Notes: generated by a model not told the origin, from the letters alone. Numbered from the stretch's first letter, positions 1-5,350 are shown. The stretch is 5,524 nt of DNA from Chloroflexota bacterium (GCA_021790715.1 JAJYGK010000178.1:1-5524); one strand, 5' to 3'. Translations and numbers: made by a program.

Positions 1-285
1 GCGCATACGGGCCGTTGGGGCAATGCGCGACGGGCCCGGCACGGGTTCCATTGAGGCAGGGGCGGCGACCGCCTGGCCGGGCCGTCGAAGGACGGTCCCG
101 CCTCCGGGGGCGGCGCGGGGCCGGGGGCGGAGGACCGAGATGGACGTCACTCGCGACCACGCCGACGCGGCACGTGACCACCGCGCGGTGGCCCGGCTCG
201 CCCCGGCGCCGGCCGCGGTCGGACGACGGACCCCGTCCGGGGGACCCGGATGTGGCGGTGCCCGCGGGGCGCGGAGGGCGTGACC

Positions 286-813
286 ATGAAGGCGCTCGTC
301 GTCTACGAGTCGCTGTGGGGGAACACCGCGGCGATCGCCGGGGCCATCGCGCGGGGGATCGGGCCGGACGCGACGGCCCTGCCGACAGGTGCGGCCACCG
401 GGCCCGTGCTCGAGGGTGTCGATCTGCTCGTCGTCGGCGCTCCGGTGCTCGGCTTCAGGCTCGGCACCGACGAGATGCTCCAGGAGATCGCGACCAGCGA
501 GCGCAACGCGCCGTCGCCGCCGGACCTGTCCCAGCCGTCGATGCGGTCCTGGCTCGATGCCCTGCCGGCGGGGCACGCGGCGTTCGCCGCGTTCGAGACC
601 GGGCTCTGGTGGTCCCCGGGTGGGGCGACCGGGACGATCTCGAAGAAGCTCGCCGCGGCCGGCTATCGCGCCGCGGGGCGGCCGACGCGGTTCGTGGTGA
701 AGGGGCGCTACGGGCCGCTCAGGGACGGCGAGATCGAGCGCGCCATGCGCTGGGGCGCCGAGCTGACCGAGGCGGCCCGTCCGGACCGCGCATCACCGGA
801 GGCCCAGACGTGA
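286..813 (+). CDS. Flavodoxin-domain protein
   Basis: A 175-residue single-domain protein with a flavodoxin-like fold, expected to bind FMN in the cytoplasm and carry electrons or act as a small oxidoreductase; the partner is unknown. The N-terminus MKALVVYESLWGNT is a hydrophobic first strand followed by the phosphate-binding loop (residues 8-14, ES-x-WGNT). The second conserved stretch VDLLVVGAPVLGF (45-57) gives the strand and loop that flank the flavin. A third glycine-rich segment, GLWWSPGGATGTISKKL (106-122), matches the position where related proteins have a Gly-rich loop before a Lys-containing helix. I chose ATG 286 because GGAGGG (273-278) lies 7 bases upstream and the flavodoxin strand begins at once; the in-frame ATG at 250 would add 12 residues without similarity. 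The stop overlaps the next start (GTGA), so the two are probably co-translated. The fold is well supported; the substrate is not known. Confidence 0.88.
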   Translation: MKALVVYESLWGNTAAIAGAIARGIGPDATALPTGAATGPVLEGVDLLVVGAPVLGFRLGTDEMLQEIATSERNAPSPPDLSQPSMRSWLDALPAGHAAFAAFETGLWWSPGGATGTISKKLAAAGYRAAGRPTRFVVKGRYGPLRDGEIERAMRWGAELTEAARPDRASPEAQT

Positions 814-1178
814 CGGCCGGGACCGCGTCGACCGCCGGGACACCGCCCGCCGTGCTCACCTGCCCGAAGTGCCACGGGAAGATGCGCTCCTACGAGCGCA
901 GCGGGATCGTGCTGGAGCAGTGCGAGGACTGCCGCGGGATCTACCTCGACCACGGCGAGCTCGAGCGCTTCGTCGAGGCCGAGGGCGGAGGGTGGTCCGG
1001 ACGCATCGGGCCCCCGCGGCCGGAGTGGACGCCGGACGCGGAGCCGAAGGCCGGCACGCGCCGGGGCAGAACCGCACGACTCCCCCGCATCGACGGAGGC
1101 GCGCCCGGAGACGCCGAGCGCCGCCGCCGCGAGGAACTGCTGGCCGCGATGCGCGAGCTGTTCGGCGAGGGCGAGTAG
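810..1178 (+). CDS. TFIIB-type zinc-ribbon domain protein
   Basis: A 122-residue protein with an N-terminal zinc ribbon of the zf-TFIIB (Pfam PF13453) kind. CPKC (18-21) and CEDC (38-41) supply the four zinc-binding cysteines, and the typical family ending CRGIYLDHGELE (41-52) follows directly. The second half is Pro/Arg/Gly-rich and probably disordered, ending in a charged helix (about 102-122, ERRRREELLAAMRELF). Such proteins are widespread, small and mostly uncharacterised; nucleic-acid or protein binding is inferred from the ribbon only. The start is GTG 810, with GGAGG at 798-802 spaced 7 bases away; the frame stays open far upstream but that part looks non-coding. The start overlaps the flavodoxin stop by 4 bases, which implies translational coupling. 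Function unknown. Confidence 0.85.
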   Translation: MTAGTASTAGTPPAVLTCPKCHGKMRSYERSGIVLEQCEDCRGIYLDHGELERFVEAEGGGWSGRIGPPRPEWTPDAEPKAGTRRGRTARLPRIDGGAPGDAERRRREELLAAMRELFGEGE

Positions 1179-1199
1179 GCCCGGAACGCCCGAACCGGC

Positions 1200-1276
1200 G
1201 AACGCGCCGCGCGGCCGGGAGAACGCGCGCGGCCGGGAGAACGCGCCGCGCGGCGGGGAGACCGCACGCGGCCGGG
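1200..1276. repeat. 39-bp tandem duplication of a GC-rich element
   Basis: Bases 1200-1237 and 1239-1276 match at 35 of 38 positions by eye. Each 39-bp copy is itself two related sub-units of 21 and 18 bases starting GAACGCG or GACCGCA and ending CGGCCGGG or CGGCGGGG, so the block reads long-short-long-short. The long sub-units contain the perfect palindrome GCCGCGCGGC (1206-1215 and 1245-1254), so the block can fold into GC-rich hairpins. It starts 21 bases after the zinc-ribbon stop. It could act as a transcription-end structure, but there is no T-run, or be simple slippage-born sequence. Confidence 0.75.
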
Positions 1277-1340
1277 CACGCGCCCATCGCCGCGAACGCG
1301 TCCACGATCGCAGGCGTCCTGAGCGCGTCCAGGTACGTCC

Positions 1341-1369
1341 GTGGCACGCCTGCGCAGGGCTGCTACAGT
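1341..1369 (+). promoter_or_regulatory. Predicted promoter for the membrane-protein unit
   Basis: GTGGCA (1341-1346, 4 of 6 to TTGACA) is followed by a 17-base spacer ending in TGC and then TACAGT (1364-1369, 4 of 6 to TATAAT). The TG in front gives an extended -10. Six bases separate the -10 from an ATG at 1376, which places the expected transcription start on or next to that ATG. This is the classic leaderless layout of high-GC bacteria. Predicted by eye, not measured. Confidence 0.5.
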
Positions 1370-1375
1370 GCCGCC

Positions 1376-1417
1376 ATGCTCGCGTCCCCGAGTCCGGCAC
1401 CGGCATCCGCGCCATGA
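1376..1417 (+). CDS. Possible 13-residue leader ORF, ATGA-coupled
   Basis: This short reading frame encodes MLASPSPAPASAP and stops at TGA 1415-1417, overlapping the ATG (1414) of the membrane-protein gene as ATGA. After Met-Leu it contains only Ala, Ser and Pro. It has no Shine-Dalgarno sequence, but its ATG lies exactly where a leaderless transcript from the promoter at 1341-1369 should begin. The membrane-protein start at 1414 also lacks a ribosome-binding site, so ribosomes that terminate here could restart on it. Alternatively, the 38 bases are just a 5' untranslated leader. The peptide is too short for similarity to help, so the call rests on layout. Confidence 0.4.
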   Translation: MLASPSPAPASAP

Positions 1418-2025
1418 CGACCGTGCCGGACGCGCTCGCCGGACCCGCGGTCCTCGAGCCGGCGAACTCCTCGACGCTTCCGCCGTACACCGGCCGCCTG
1501 CTGCGCTGGAGCTTCGCGATCGGCGTGCTTCCCCCGCTCGGGCTGATCGTCGCGCTCGCGGCACGGAGCCTGTGGCTGCTCACGTTCGTGCACGTGATCA
1601 CCGGCGGGACGTGGACGGGCTTCGACCTCTTCATGGGCATCGTCATGTCGCGCGTGCTGTCGTCGCTCGAGGTCCCGTCCCGGGTCGAGATCGCCAAGCG
1701 GCTGACGCCCACGACGTTCTTCATCCTGCCCTCGCTCGCCGCCGTCGCGGTCGCCTCCGGGATCTACCTCGCCCAGTCCGAGGGGAAGTTCGTCCTCTCG
1801 TCCCCGTGGATCCTGGCCGCCGGCGTCGTCGTCCTCGTCCTGACCGCCCAGGGGTTCGGGATCTTCATGCCCAACAGCGTGCGCATCTTCATCGAGCTGG
1901 CGAAGCGGCAGCCCGATACCGGGAAGATCGCGCGGCTCAACATGCGGAACGTGCGGCTCGCCGGCGTCCAGGCGATCATGCAGCTCGCGCTCATCGTGGT
2001 CATGGCGCACCTCGCGGTGTTCTGA
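1414..2025 (+). CDS. Five-helix integral membrane protein, family uncertain
   Basis: A 203-residue hydrophobic protein with a soluble N-terminal tail of about 30 residues and about five predicted membrane helices (roughly 31-50, 53-82, 98-120, 131-153 and 180-202). The second helix carries H60-VITGG-x-W67-x-G69-FD, a His/Gly/Trp pattern that recalls copper-resistance (CopD-like) and DUF2269-type membrane proteins, where such histidines may bind metal or heme. A second helix-borne histidine, H199, sits near the C-terminus. I cannot assign a family firmly. The start is ATG 1414; no Shine-Dalgarno is visible, but it overlaps the stop of a 13-codon leader ORF. The next gene begins 12 bases after the stop, so the two are probably one operon. 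It is clearly coding: GC-rich third positions and regular hydrophobic segments. Role unknown. Confidence 0.82.
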   Translation: MTTVPDALAGPAVLEPANSSTLPPYTGRLLRWSFAIGVLPPLGLIVALAARSLWLLTFVHVITGGTWTGFDLFMGIVMSRVLSSLEVPSRVEIAKRLTPTTFFILPSLAAVAVASGIYLAQSEGKFVLSSPWILAAGVVVLVLTAQGFGIFMPNSVRIFIELAKRQPDTGKIARLNMRNVRLAGVQAIMQLALIVVMAHLAVF

Positions 2026-2037
2026 GGTGCGCCGCCC

Positions 2038-2241
2038 GTGAGCCTGAACAGGCCGGCACTGCTGGCGATCCTCGTCTTCGCGACCGCGCTGCTGGCGATC
2101 CTCGGAGCGCTGTACGCGGGCGCCGTCCGGAGCTACCGGAAGGGCGAGCTGGACGTCGAGGGCGTGCGCATCCTGCGCTGGGCGCTGCTCGGGCACGCGG
2201 CGATCTATGCCCTGCTGGCGGTCACCGCATTCCTGTCCTGA
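2038..2241 (+). CDS. Small two-helix membrane protein
   Basis: A 67-residue protein with two hydrophobic helices (about 7-28 and 47-66) joined by a charged loop, RSYRKGELDVEGVRILR (31-47). The loop's positive start suggests it faces the cytoplasm. I do not recognise the family. The start is GTG 2038, with GAGGTG at 2024-2029 eight bases upstream; that ribosome-binding site overlaps the stop of the preceding membrane protein, so the two genes are very likely co-transcribed and may form a complex. The last 37 bases overlap, on the opposite strand, the end of the kinase-like gene. Confidence 0.72.
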   Translation: MSLNRPALLAILVFATALLAILGALYAGAVRSYRKGELDVEGVRILRWALLGHAAIYALLAVTAFLS

Positions 2242-2903
2242 ACCGGCTCCGCCGCCTCCGTCGCGCCGCTCCGCCGCAGCATTCGGCGCGCCCCGACCGC
2301 GCCCAGGATGGCCGCCACGCTGGCGGCGTGCCCGAGCCTGCCCGTGTTCAGGACGAGGTCGTACAGGTGCGGATCGCGCCAGTCCACGCCGTACACCTCG
2401 TGGACGTACGACGACCGGCTGGCATCGATGCGGTGGATCGTCCGGCGTGCCGTCGCCTCGTCGCATGCCAGTCGCTCGCGGACCGCCCGCACGCGGTCCG
2501 GCTCGGGTGCCCACAGGAAGACGTGGTACGCCGTCGGCTCGTCGCGAAGCTCGCTGGCGCCACCGCGTCCGACGATCACCGCGTTGCCGGAGCGTGCCGC
2601 CTCCCGCAATGCCACGCGGGTGATGCGTTCGACGAGCACGTGGCGATCGACGAGCTCGACGGGATCGATCGCCCATCCGGCTGCGGCCTCGCCGACCGGC
2701 ACGAACGTGCGCAGGATCCGGTCGGGCAGGGAGCGGCCCAGCTCATCCTCCGCCGCCACCTCCTCCGGGGGCAGCCGCGTGCGGCGCGCGACCTCGGCGA
2801 TGAGCGAGCGGTCGCAGATCTCGGCGCCGAGCTCGCGGGCAAGGTCGCAGGCGATCTCCGCCCCTCCTGCGCCGTACTCCCGAGCGATCGTGATGACCGG
2901 CAT
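2205..2903 (-). CDS. Cytidylate kinase-like family protein
   Basis: A 232-residue protein of the cytidylate kinase-like (Cytidylate_kin2, PF13189) family, a P-loop kinase fold related to CMP kinase; the true substrate in this family is mostly unproven. The N-terminus VITIAREYGAGGAEIA (3-18) matches the family's loop, which uses REFGSGG-type residues rather than the classical GKS/T P-loop. Further marks are CDRSLI (30-35), AVIVGRGG (108-115), the Arg/Lys-rich lid-like stretch around 137-163 with several Arg, and YDLVLNTGRL (181-190), the usual C-terminal strand. I chose ATG 2903 because the conserved strand starts two residues later and GAGGTG lies four bases upstream; the in-frame ATG at 2948 lacks a ribosome-binding site. 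The C-terminal 40 residues are low-complexity. The gene is downstream of marR on the same strand but 222 bases away, with hairpins in between. Confidence 0.87.
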   Translation of the reverse strand: MPVITIAREYGAGGAEIACDLARELGAEICDRSLIAEVARRTRLPPEEVAAEDELGRSLPDRILRTFVPVGEAAAGWAIDPVELVDRHVLVERITRVALREAARSGNAVIVGRGGASELRDEPTAYHVFLWAPEPDRVRAVRERLACDEATARRTIHRIDASRSSYVHEVYGVDWRDPHLYDLVLNTGRLGHAASVAAILGAVGARRMLRRSGATEAAEPVQDRNAVTASRA

Positions 2904-2983
2904 CGCGCACCTCACCCAGCCGTGGCCGCCGAGCGTCCCATTCAGCATGGCCGTCAGGCCGGCGGCAACAAGGGGCAGGAGCA

Positions 2984-2999
2984 GGCCCGCCGTCGGGCC
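2984..2999 (-). terminator. Hairpin, possible marR terminator or kinase leader stem
   Basis: GGCCCG-CCGT-CGGGCC forms a perfect 6-bp stem with a 4-base loop. Read on the minus strand, it is followed by a pyrimidine-rich stretch (TGCTCCTGCCCCTTGTTG) but no true T-run. It lies 80 bases before the kinase start and could end marR transcripts or be part of a structured leader. Folding by eye only. Confidence 0.3.
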
Positions 3000-3058
3000 G
3001 AACGGCTCTCCATGCCTGCCCGGCCGAACGGGCTGCGACGGGGGCCGGGTCGACGGCG

Positions 3059-3076
3059 GCGCCGGTCAGCCGGCGC
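3059..3076 (-). terminator. GC-rich hairpin downstream of marR
   Basis: GCGCCGG-TCAG-CCGGCGC is a perfect 7-bp stem with a 4-base loop, 50 bases past the marR stop. No T-run follows on the minus strand, so it is a weak intrinsic terminator candidate at best, although GC-rich bacteria often use such T-less hairpins. It sits on one copy of a 16-bp direct repeat. Confidence 0.35.
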
Positions 3077-3138
3077 GAACGACCCGCGCACCGGGTGCTA
3101 CGGGTGCCGGGCGCTCCCGGCGCGGTCAGCCGGCGCGA
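3063..3138. repeat. 16-bp direct repeat, copies exactly 60 bp apart
   Basis: CGGTCAGCCGGCGCGA occurs at 3063-3078 and again at 3123-3138. The second copy contains the last codons and TGA stop of marR; the first lies 60 bases downstream in gene direction and, being in frame, repeats the residues Arg-Ala-Gly and a stop. This looks like a partial duplication of the gene's 3' end or two copies of a hairpin-forming element. Confidence 0.65.
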
Positions 3139-3611
3139 TCCGCCTCGTCCGGCTCTTCGCTGCCGGCGAACAGCGCCCGCAGGTCCTCGAGACCGGCGGC
3201 CACCACGGCCAGCTGCTCCGGGGAGAGGCGTGCCAGCTCGTCGGCGAGCCATCCGCTCACGCGCCGCTCGGCGGACTCGAGCTGCCCGCGGCCCTCGGCG
3301 GTGAGCGTCAGCGAGACGCGGCGGCGCGACCGCGGGTCCGCCTCCCGCACGACCAGCGCCTCGCGGACCAGGCGCGACACCAGGTCTGAGGCGGCCGGGA
3401 CGGACGTCCCCAGGTGCTCGGCGACGTCCGACAGCGCGGCGCCCGGGTGGCGACGGATGAAGAGGAGCGCCCGGAACTGGGGAACGGTCACGCCCGCAGG
3501 CCGGCCCTCCCGCATCCGCGCGCGGACCGCGCGCATCACGAGCGGGACCGCCTCGAGCACGACCAGGGCGGTCGTCTCCGCCAATGGGCTGGCGTCGCTG
3601 GGCGTCTTCAT
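3126..3611 (-). CDS. MarR-family transcriptional regulator
   Basis: A 161-residue winged-helix repressor of the MarR family, expected to work as a dimer that leaves DNA on binding a small ligand or on oxidation. Order: N-terminal dimerisation helix (about 10-35), TVPQFRALLFI helix (42-52), helix-turn-helix ALSDVAEHLGTSVPAASDLVSRLVREALV (59-87), and a wing with the family's D-P-R-S-R-R (92-97) and SLTLTAEG (100-107), then C-terminal dimerisation helices (108-150). Length is normal. ATG 3611 is chosen because it gives a full N-terminal helix and no better upstream start exists. It is transcribed away from the ABC exporter genes, and the 47 bases between the two starts carry a perfect inverted repeat. 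It most likely represses both itself and the exporter; the ligand is unknown. Confidence 0.92.
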   Translation of the reverse strand: MKTPSDASPLAETTALVVLEAVPLVMRAVRARMREGRPAGVTVPQFRALLFIRRHPGAALSDVAEHLGTSVPAASDLVSRLVREALVVREADPRSRRRVSLTLTAEGRGQLESAERRVSGWLADELARLSPEQLAVVAAGLEDLRALFAGSEEPDEADRAG

Positions 3612-3629
3612 GGCACACCGGCTAGACTG

Positions 3630-3642
3630 TTAAGTGGCTTAA
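3630..3642. promoter_or_regulatory. Likely MarR operator (inverted repeat)
   Basis: TTAAG-TGG-CTTAA is a perfect inverted repeat with 5-bp arms and a 3-base centre. It is strikingly AT-rich for this genome and is the only such site between the divergent marR and ABC ATPase starts. MarR dimers commonly bind AT-rich palindromes of this sort. It fills most of the predicted -35/-10 spacer of the exporter promoter, so binding would block RNA polymerase. It lies 18 bases upstream of the marR start. Confidence 0.62.
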
Positions 3643-3647
3643 TCGTA
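3642..3647 (-). promoter_or_regulatory. Possible -10 element for marR
   Basis: On the minus strand this reads TACGAT (4 of 6 to TATAAT). It would start transcription around 3635, in the middle of the inverted repeat, consistent with autorepression. No convincing -35 is seen upstream, so this is tentative. Confidence 0.25.
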
Positions 3648-3658
3648 GCGTGTCCGTC

Positions 3659-4456
3659 ATGCCGCCGATCATCGAAACCGACCTGCTGCGCCGCGAATTC
3701 GGTTCCGTGACCGCCGTGGAAGGGCTGTCCCTGAGCGTCACGCCCGGCGAGGTCTTTGGGCTGCTCGGCCCGAACGGGGCGGGCAAGACGACCACGATCA
3801 AGATGCTGATCACGCTGCTGCCGCCGACGTCGGGCAGTGCCAGGGTCGCCGGTCACGACATCCTGCGGGAGCCGCGCCTGGTGCGGCGGTCGATCGGCTA
3901 CGTACCCCAGCTCCTCTCGTCGGACGGCGCCCTCACCGCGCGAGAGAACCTCGACATCTCCGGACGCCTGTACCACATCCCCACGGCCGAACGGAAGCAG
4001 CGCATCGAGGACGCGCTCGCCTTCATGGGACTCGCCGACGTGGCCGGCAACCTCGTCCGCACGTTCTCGGGCGGCATGATCCGGCGTCTCGAGATTGCCC
4101 AGGCGATGCTCCACCGGCCGCAGGTGCTGTTCCTCGACGAGCCGACGGTCGGCCTCGACCCGACCGCGCGGCGCACCGTGTGGGAGCACGTCCGCGGGCT
4201 CCGCGACCGGGACGGGACCACCATCCTGCTGACGACGCACTACATGGACGAGGCGTCCGAGCTGTGCGAACGGGTCGGGATCATGCACCTCGGGCGGCTC
4301 GTCGCGCTCGGCACCCCCGAGTCGCTGGCGGCCGACGTCGGGCCGACCGCGACCCTGGACGACGTCTTCACCTTCTACACCGGTGGCGACGTGGACGAAG
4401 GAGGTACCTACCGTGACGTCGCTCGAACGCGCCGCACGGCCCGCCGCCTGGGCTGA
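3659..4456 (+). CDS. ABC exporter ATPase, DrrA-type
   Basis: A 265-residue ATP-binding subunit of an ABC-2 (DrrA/daunorubicin-resistance type) exporter; it hydrolyses ATP at the inner face of the membrane to drive the adjacent permease. Numbered from ATG 3659: Walker A GPNGAGKTT (37-45), Q-loop VPQ (82-84), ABC signature FSGGM (136-140, with F for the common L), Walker B VLFLDEP (156-162), D-loop GLDPTAR, and switch His in LLTTHYMDEA (194). The family's C-terminal LDDVFTFYTG closes the domain. GTG 3650 is an alternative start (268 residues); neither has a Shine-Dalgarno, and ATG is favoured because it lies 7 bases after a TANNNT -10. The last 44 bases overlap the permease gene, giving an Arg-rich tail (RDVARTRRTARRLG) unlike the family. 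Substrate unknown; control by the divergent MarR is likely. Confidence 0.93.
   Translation: MPPIIETDLLRREFGSVTAVEGLSLSVTPGEVFGLLGPNGAGKTTTIKMLITLLPPTSGSARVAGHDILREPRLVRRSIGYVPQLLSSDGALTARENLDISGRLYHIPTAERKQRIEDALAFMGLADVAGNLVRTFSGGMIRRLEIAQAMLHRPQVLFLDEPTVGLDPTARRTVWEHVRGLRDRDGTTILLTTHYMDEASELCERVGIMHLGRLVALGTPESLAADVGPTATLDDVFTFYTGGDVDEGGTYRDVARTRRTARRLG
4398..4405 (+). promoter_or_regulatory. Strong Shine-Dalgarno of the permease gene
   Basis: AAGGAGGT lies 7 bases before GTG 4413 and inside the 3' end of the ATPase gene. It is the strongest ribosome-binding site in the window and fixes the permease start downstream of the in-frame GTG at 4383. Confidence 0.8.
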
Positions 4457-5237
4457 GCCCGCGGCCGCGGTCCGGTTCGCCCAGGATGCCTGGACCGTCG
4501 CGGAGGCCGAGCTCCAGAAGCTCGCCCACGATCCCACCGAGCTGCTCACGCGGGCGGTGCAGCCGGTCCTCTGGCTGCTGGTGTTCGGCCAGGTCCTCGC
4601 GCAGGCACGCGCGATCCCGACCGGCAAGCTCGGCTACATGGACTTCCTCGCGCCGGGCGTGCTCGCGCAGAGCGCCCTCTTCTCCGCGATCTTCTTCGGC
4701 ATCGCCGTGATCTGGGAGCGCGACCTCGGCGTCCTGCACAAGTACCTGGTGAGCCCCGCCTCGCGCATCGCGCTCGTCTCCGGGAAGGCGCTGGCCGGTG
4801 GCCTGCGGGCGCTCGTGCAGGCCGCCGTCGTGTATGTCGTCGCCGCCGTCATCGGGATCCACCTGCAGCTCGGAGTCCCGCAGCTCCTCGGCGTGGCCGT
4901 CGTGGTCGTGCTGGGCGCTGCGGCGTTCGCGACGTTCTCGCTCATCATCGCGTGCCTGGTCCGCACCCGGGAGCGCTTCATGGGGATCGGCCAGGTCCTC
5001 ACGATGCCGCTCTTCTTCGCCAGCAGCGCCATCTACCCGATCGCCCTGATGCCGACGTGGCTGCAGGTGCTGGCGAAGGTCAACCCCCTCACCTACCAGG
5101 TGGATGCCCTGCGCAGCCTGATGGTCGCCGGCGGCACGGCCACCTTCCCGGTGCCGCTCGACTTCGGCGTGCTCGCCTTCGCGCTGGTCATCCTCCTCGT
5201 CATCGCGGCCCGCCTCTACCCGCGCCTGGGGATGTAG
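4413..5237 (+). CDS. ABC-2 type exporter permease, DrrB-type
   Basis: A 274-residue membrane subunit that should dimerise and pair with the ATPase just upstream to export a small molecule. About six helices: 49-65, 80-101, 122-148, 156-182, 192-213 and 246-268. The amphipathic N-terminal segment AWTVAEAELQKLAHDPTELLTR (26-47) is the usual coupling region, W101-ERDLGVLHKYLVSPASR (102-118) is the typical cytoplasmic loop of ABC2_membrane proteins, and NPLTYQVDALRSL (224-236) is the family signature before the last helix. The start is GTG 4413, set by AAGGAGGT 7 bases upstream. It overlaps the ATPase gene by 44 bases in another frame, so the two are translated together. Export of a drug-like or lipid compound is inferred from the family and the MarR neighbour. 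Confidence 0.92.
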   Translation: MTSLERAARPAAWAEPAAAVRFAQDAWTVAEAELQKLAHDPTELLTRAVQPVLWLLVFGQVLAQARAIPTGKLGYMDFLAPGVLAQSALFSAIFFGIAVIWERDLGVLHKYLVSPASRIALVSGKALAGGLRALVQAAVVYVVAAVIGIHLQLGVPQLLGVAVVVVLGAAAFATFSLIIACLVRTRERFMGIGQVLTMPLFFASSAIYPIALMPTWLQVLAKVNPLTYQVDALRSLMVAGGTATFPVPLDFGVLAFALVILLVIAARLYPRLGM

Positions 5238-5251
5238 GCACCATCGTCCGC

Positions 5252-5269
5252 CGGTCCGCCCATGGACCG
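5252..5269 (+). terminator. Small hairpin just after the permease gene
   Basis: CGGTCC-GCCCAT-GGACCG gives a 6-bp stem with a 6-base loop, 14 bases past the permease stop. No T-run follows. Weak candidate. Confidence 0.22.
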
Positions 5270-5350
5270 CATGGCACTTACGCGCGATCCGGGCCCGCCG
5301 TACGGTCGCCGACGCCGGCTCTCGCGGCAGGGCGCGGGGGCACGGCAGCA

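Larger units (their letters stand above)
3623..3651 (+). promoter_or_regulatory. Predicted leaderless promoter of the ABC exporter
   Basis: TAGACT (3623-3628, 4 of 6 to TTGACA) and TAGCGT (3646-3651, TANNNT pattern) are separated by exactly 17 bases, and ATG 3659 follows after 7 bases. The layout parallels the promoter at 1341-1369. The -10 is weak (3 of 6). An alternative reading uses TAGACT itself as a -10, which would start transcription near 3635. Confidence 0.42.

Noticed and set aside
140..283. A 47-codon frame (MDVTRDHADAARDH...) with GGAGGA five bases upstream, ending two bases before the flavodoxin start.
   Set aside because: The ribosome-binding site is good, but second codon positions are far too GC-rich for a real protein here (about three quarters G or C) and the second half is Arg/Gly/Pro/Ala low-complexity. 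A short upstream ORF cannot be ruled out.
1..285. Possible 3' end of a gene entering from the left, and hairpins GCGCAT/ATGCGC (1-6/23-28) and CGGACG/CGTCCG (220-225/234-239).
   Set aside because: Two frames stay open from the edge, but with Arg/Gly/Pro-rich low-complexity translations that look non-coding. The stems are short, lack T-runs, and such pairs are expected by chance at this GC content.
1200..1276. CRISPR-like array.
   Set aside because: The units are directly adjacent without unique spacers and there are no cas genes nearby; it is a plain tandem duplication.
708..1724. Long minus-strand frames over the zinc-ribbon gene, the repeat and the first membrane protein.
   Set aside because: They are Arg/Ala/Ser-rich shadows typical of GC-rich DNA, with no domain or hydrophobic pattern, and oppose well-supported plus-strand genes.
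1341..3389. A 682-residue plus-strand frame across several genes.
   Set aside because: It crosses two plus-strand genes out of frame and two minus-strand genes, and its translation is Arg-rich with no recognisable domain.
3608..4627. Minus-strand frame of 339 residues opposite the ABC genes.
   Set aside because: Shadow of the ATPase and permease, which carry all ABC motifs on the plus strand.
5278..5306. TTACGC-N17-TACGGT as a promoter for the last, partial gene.
   Set aside because: The -35 matches only 2 of 6 and the -10 only 3 of 6, and a strong hairpin lies between it and the gene.
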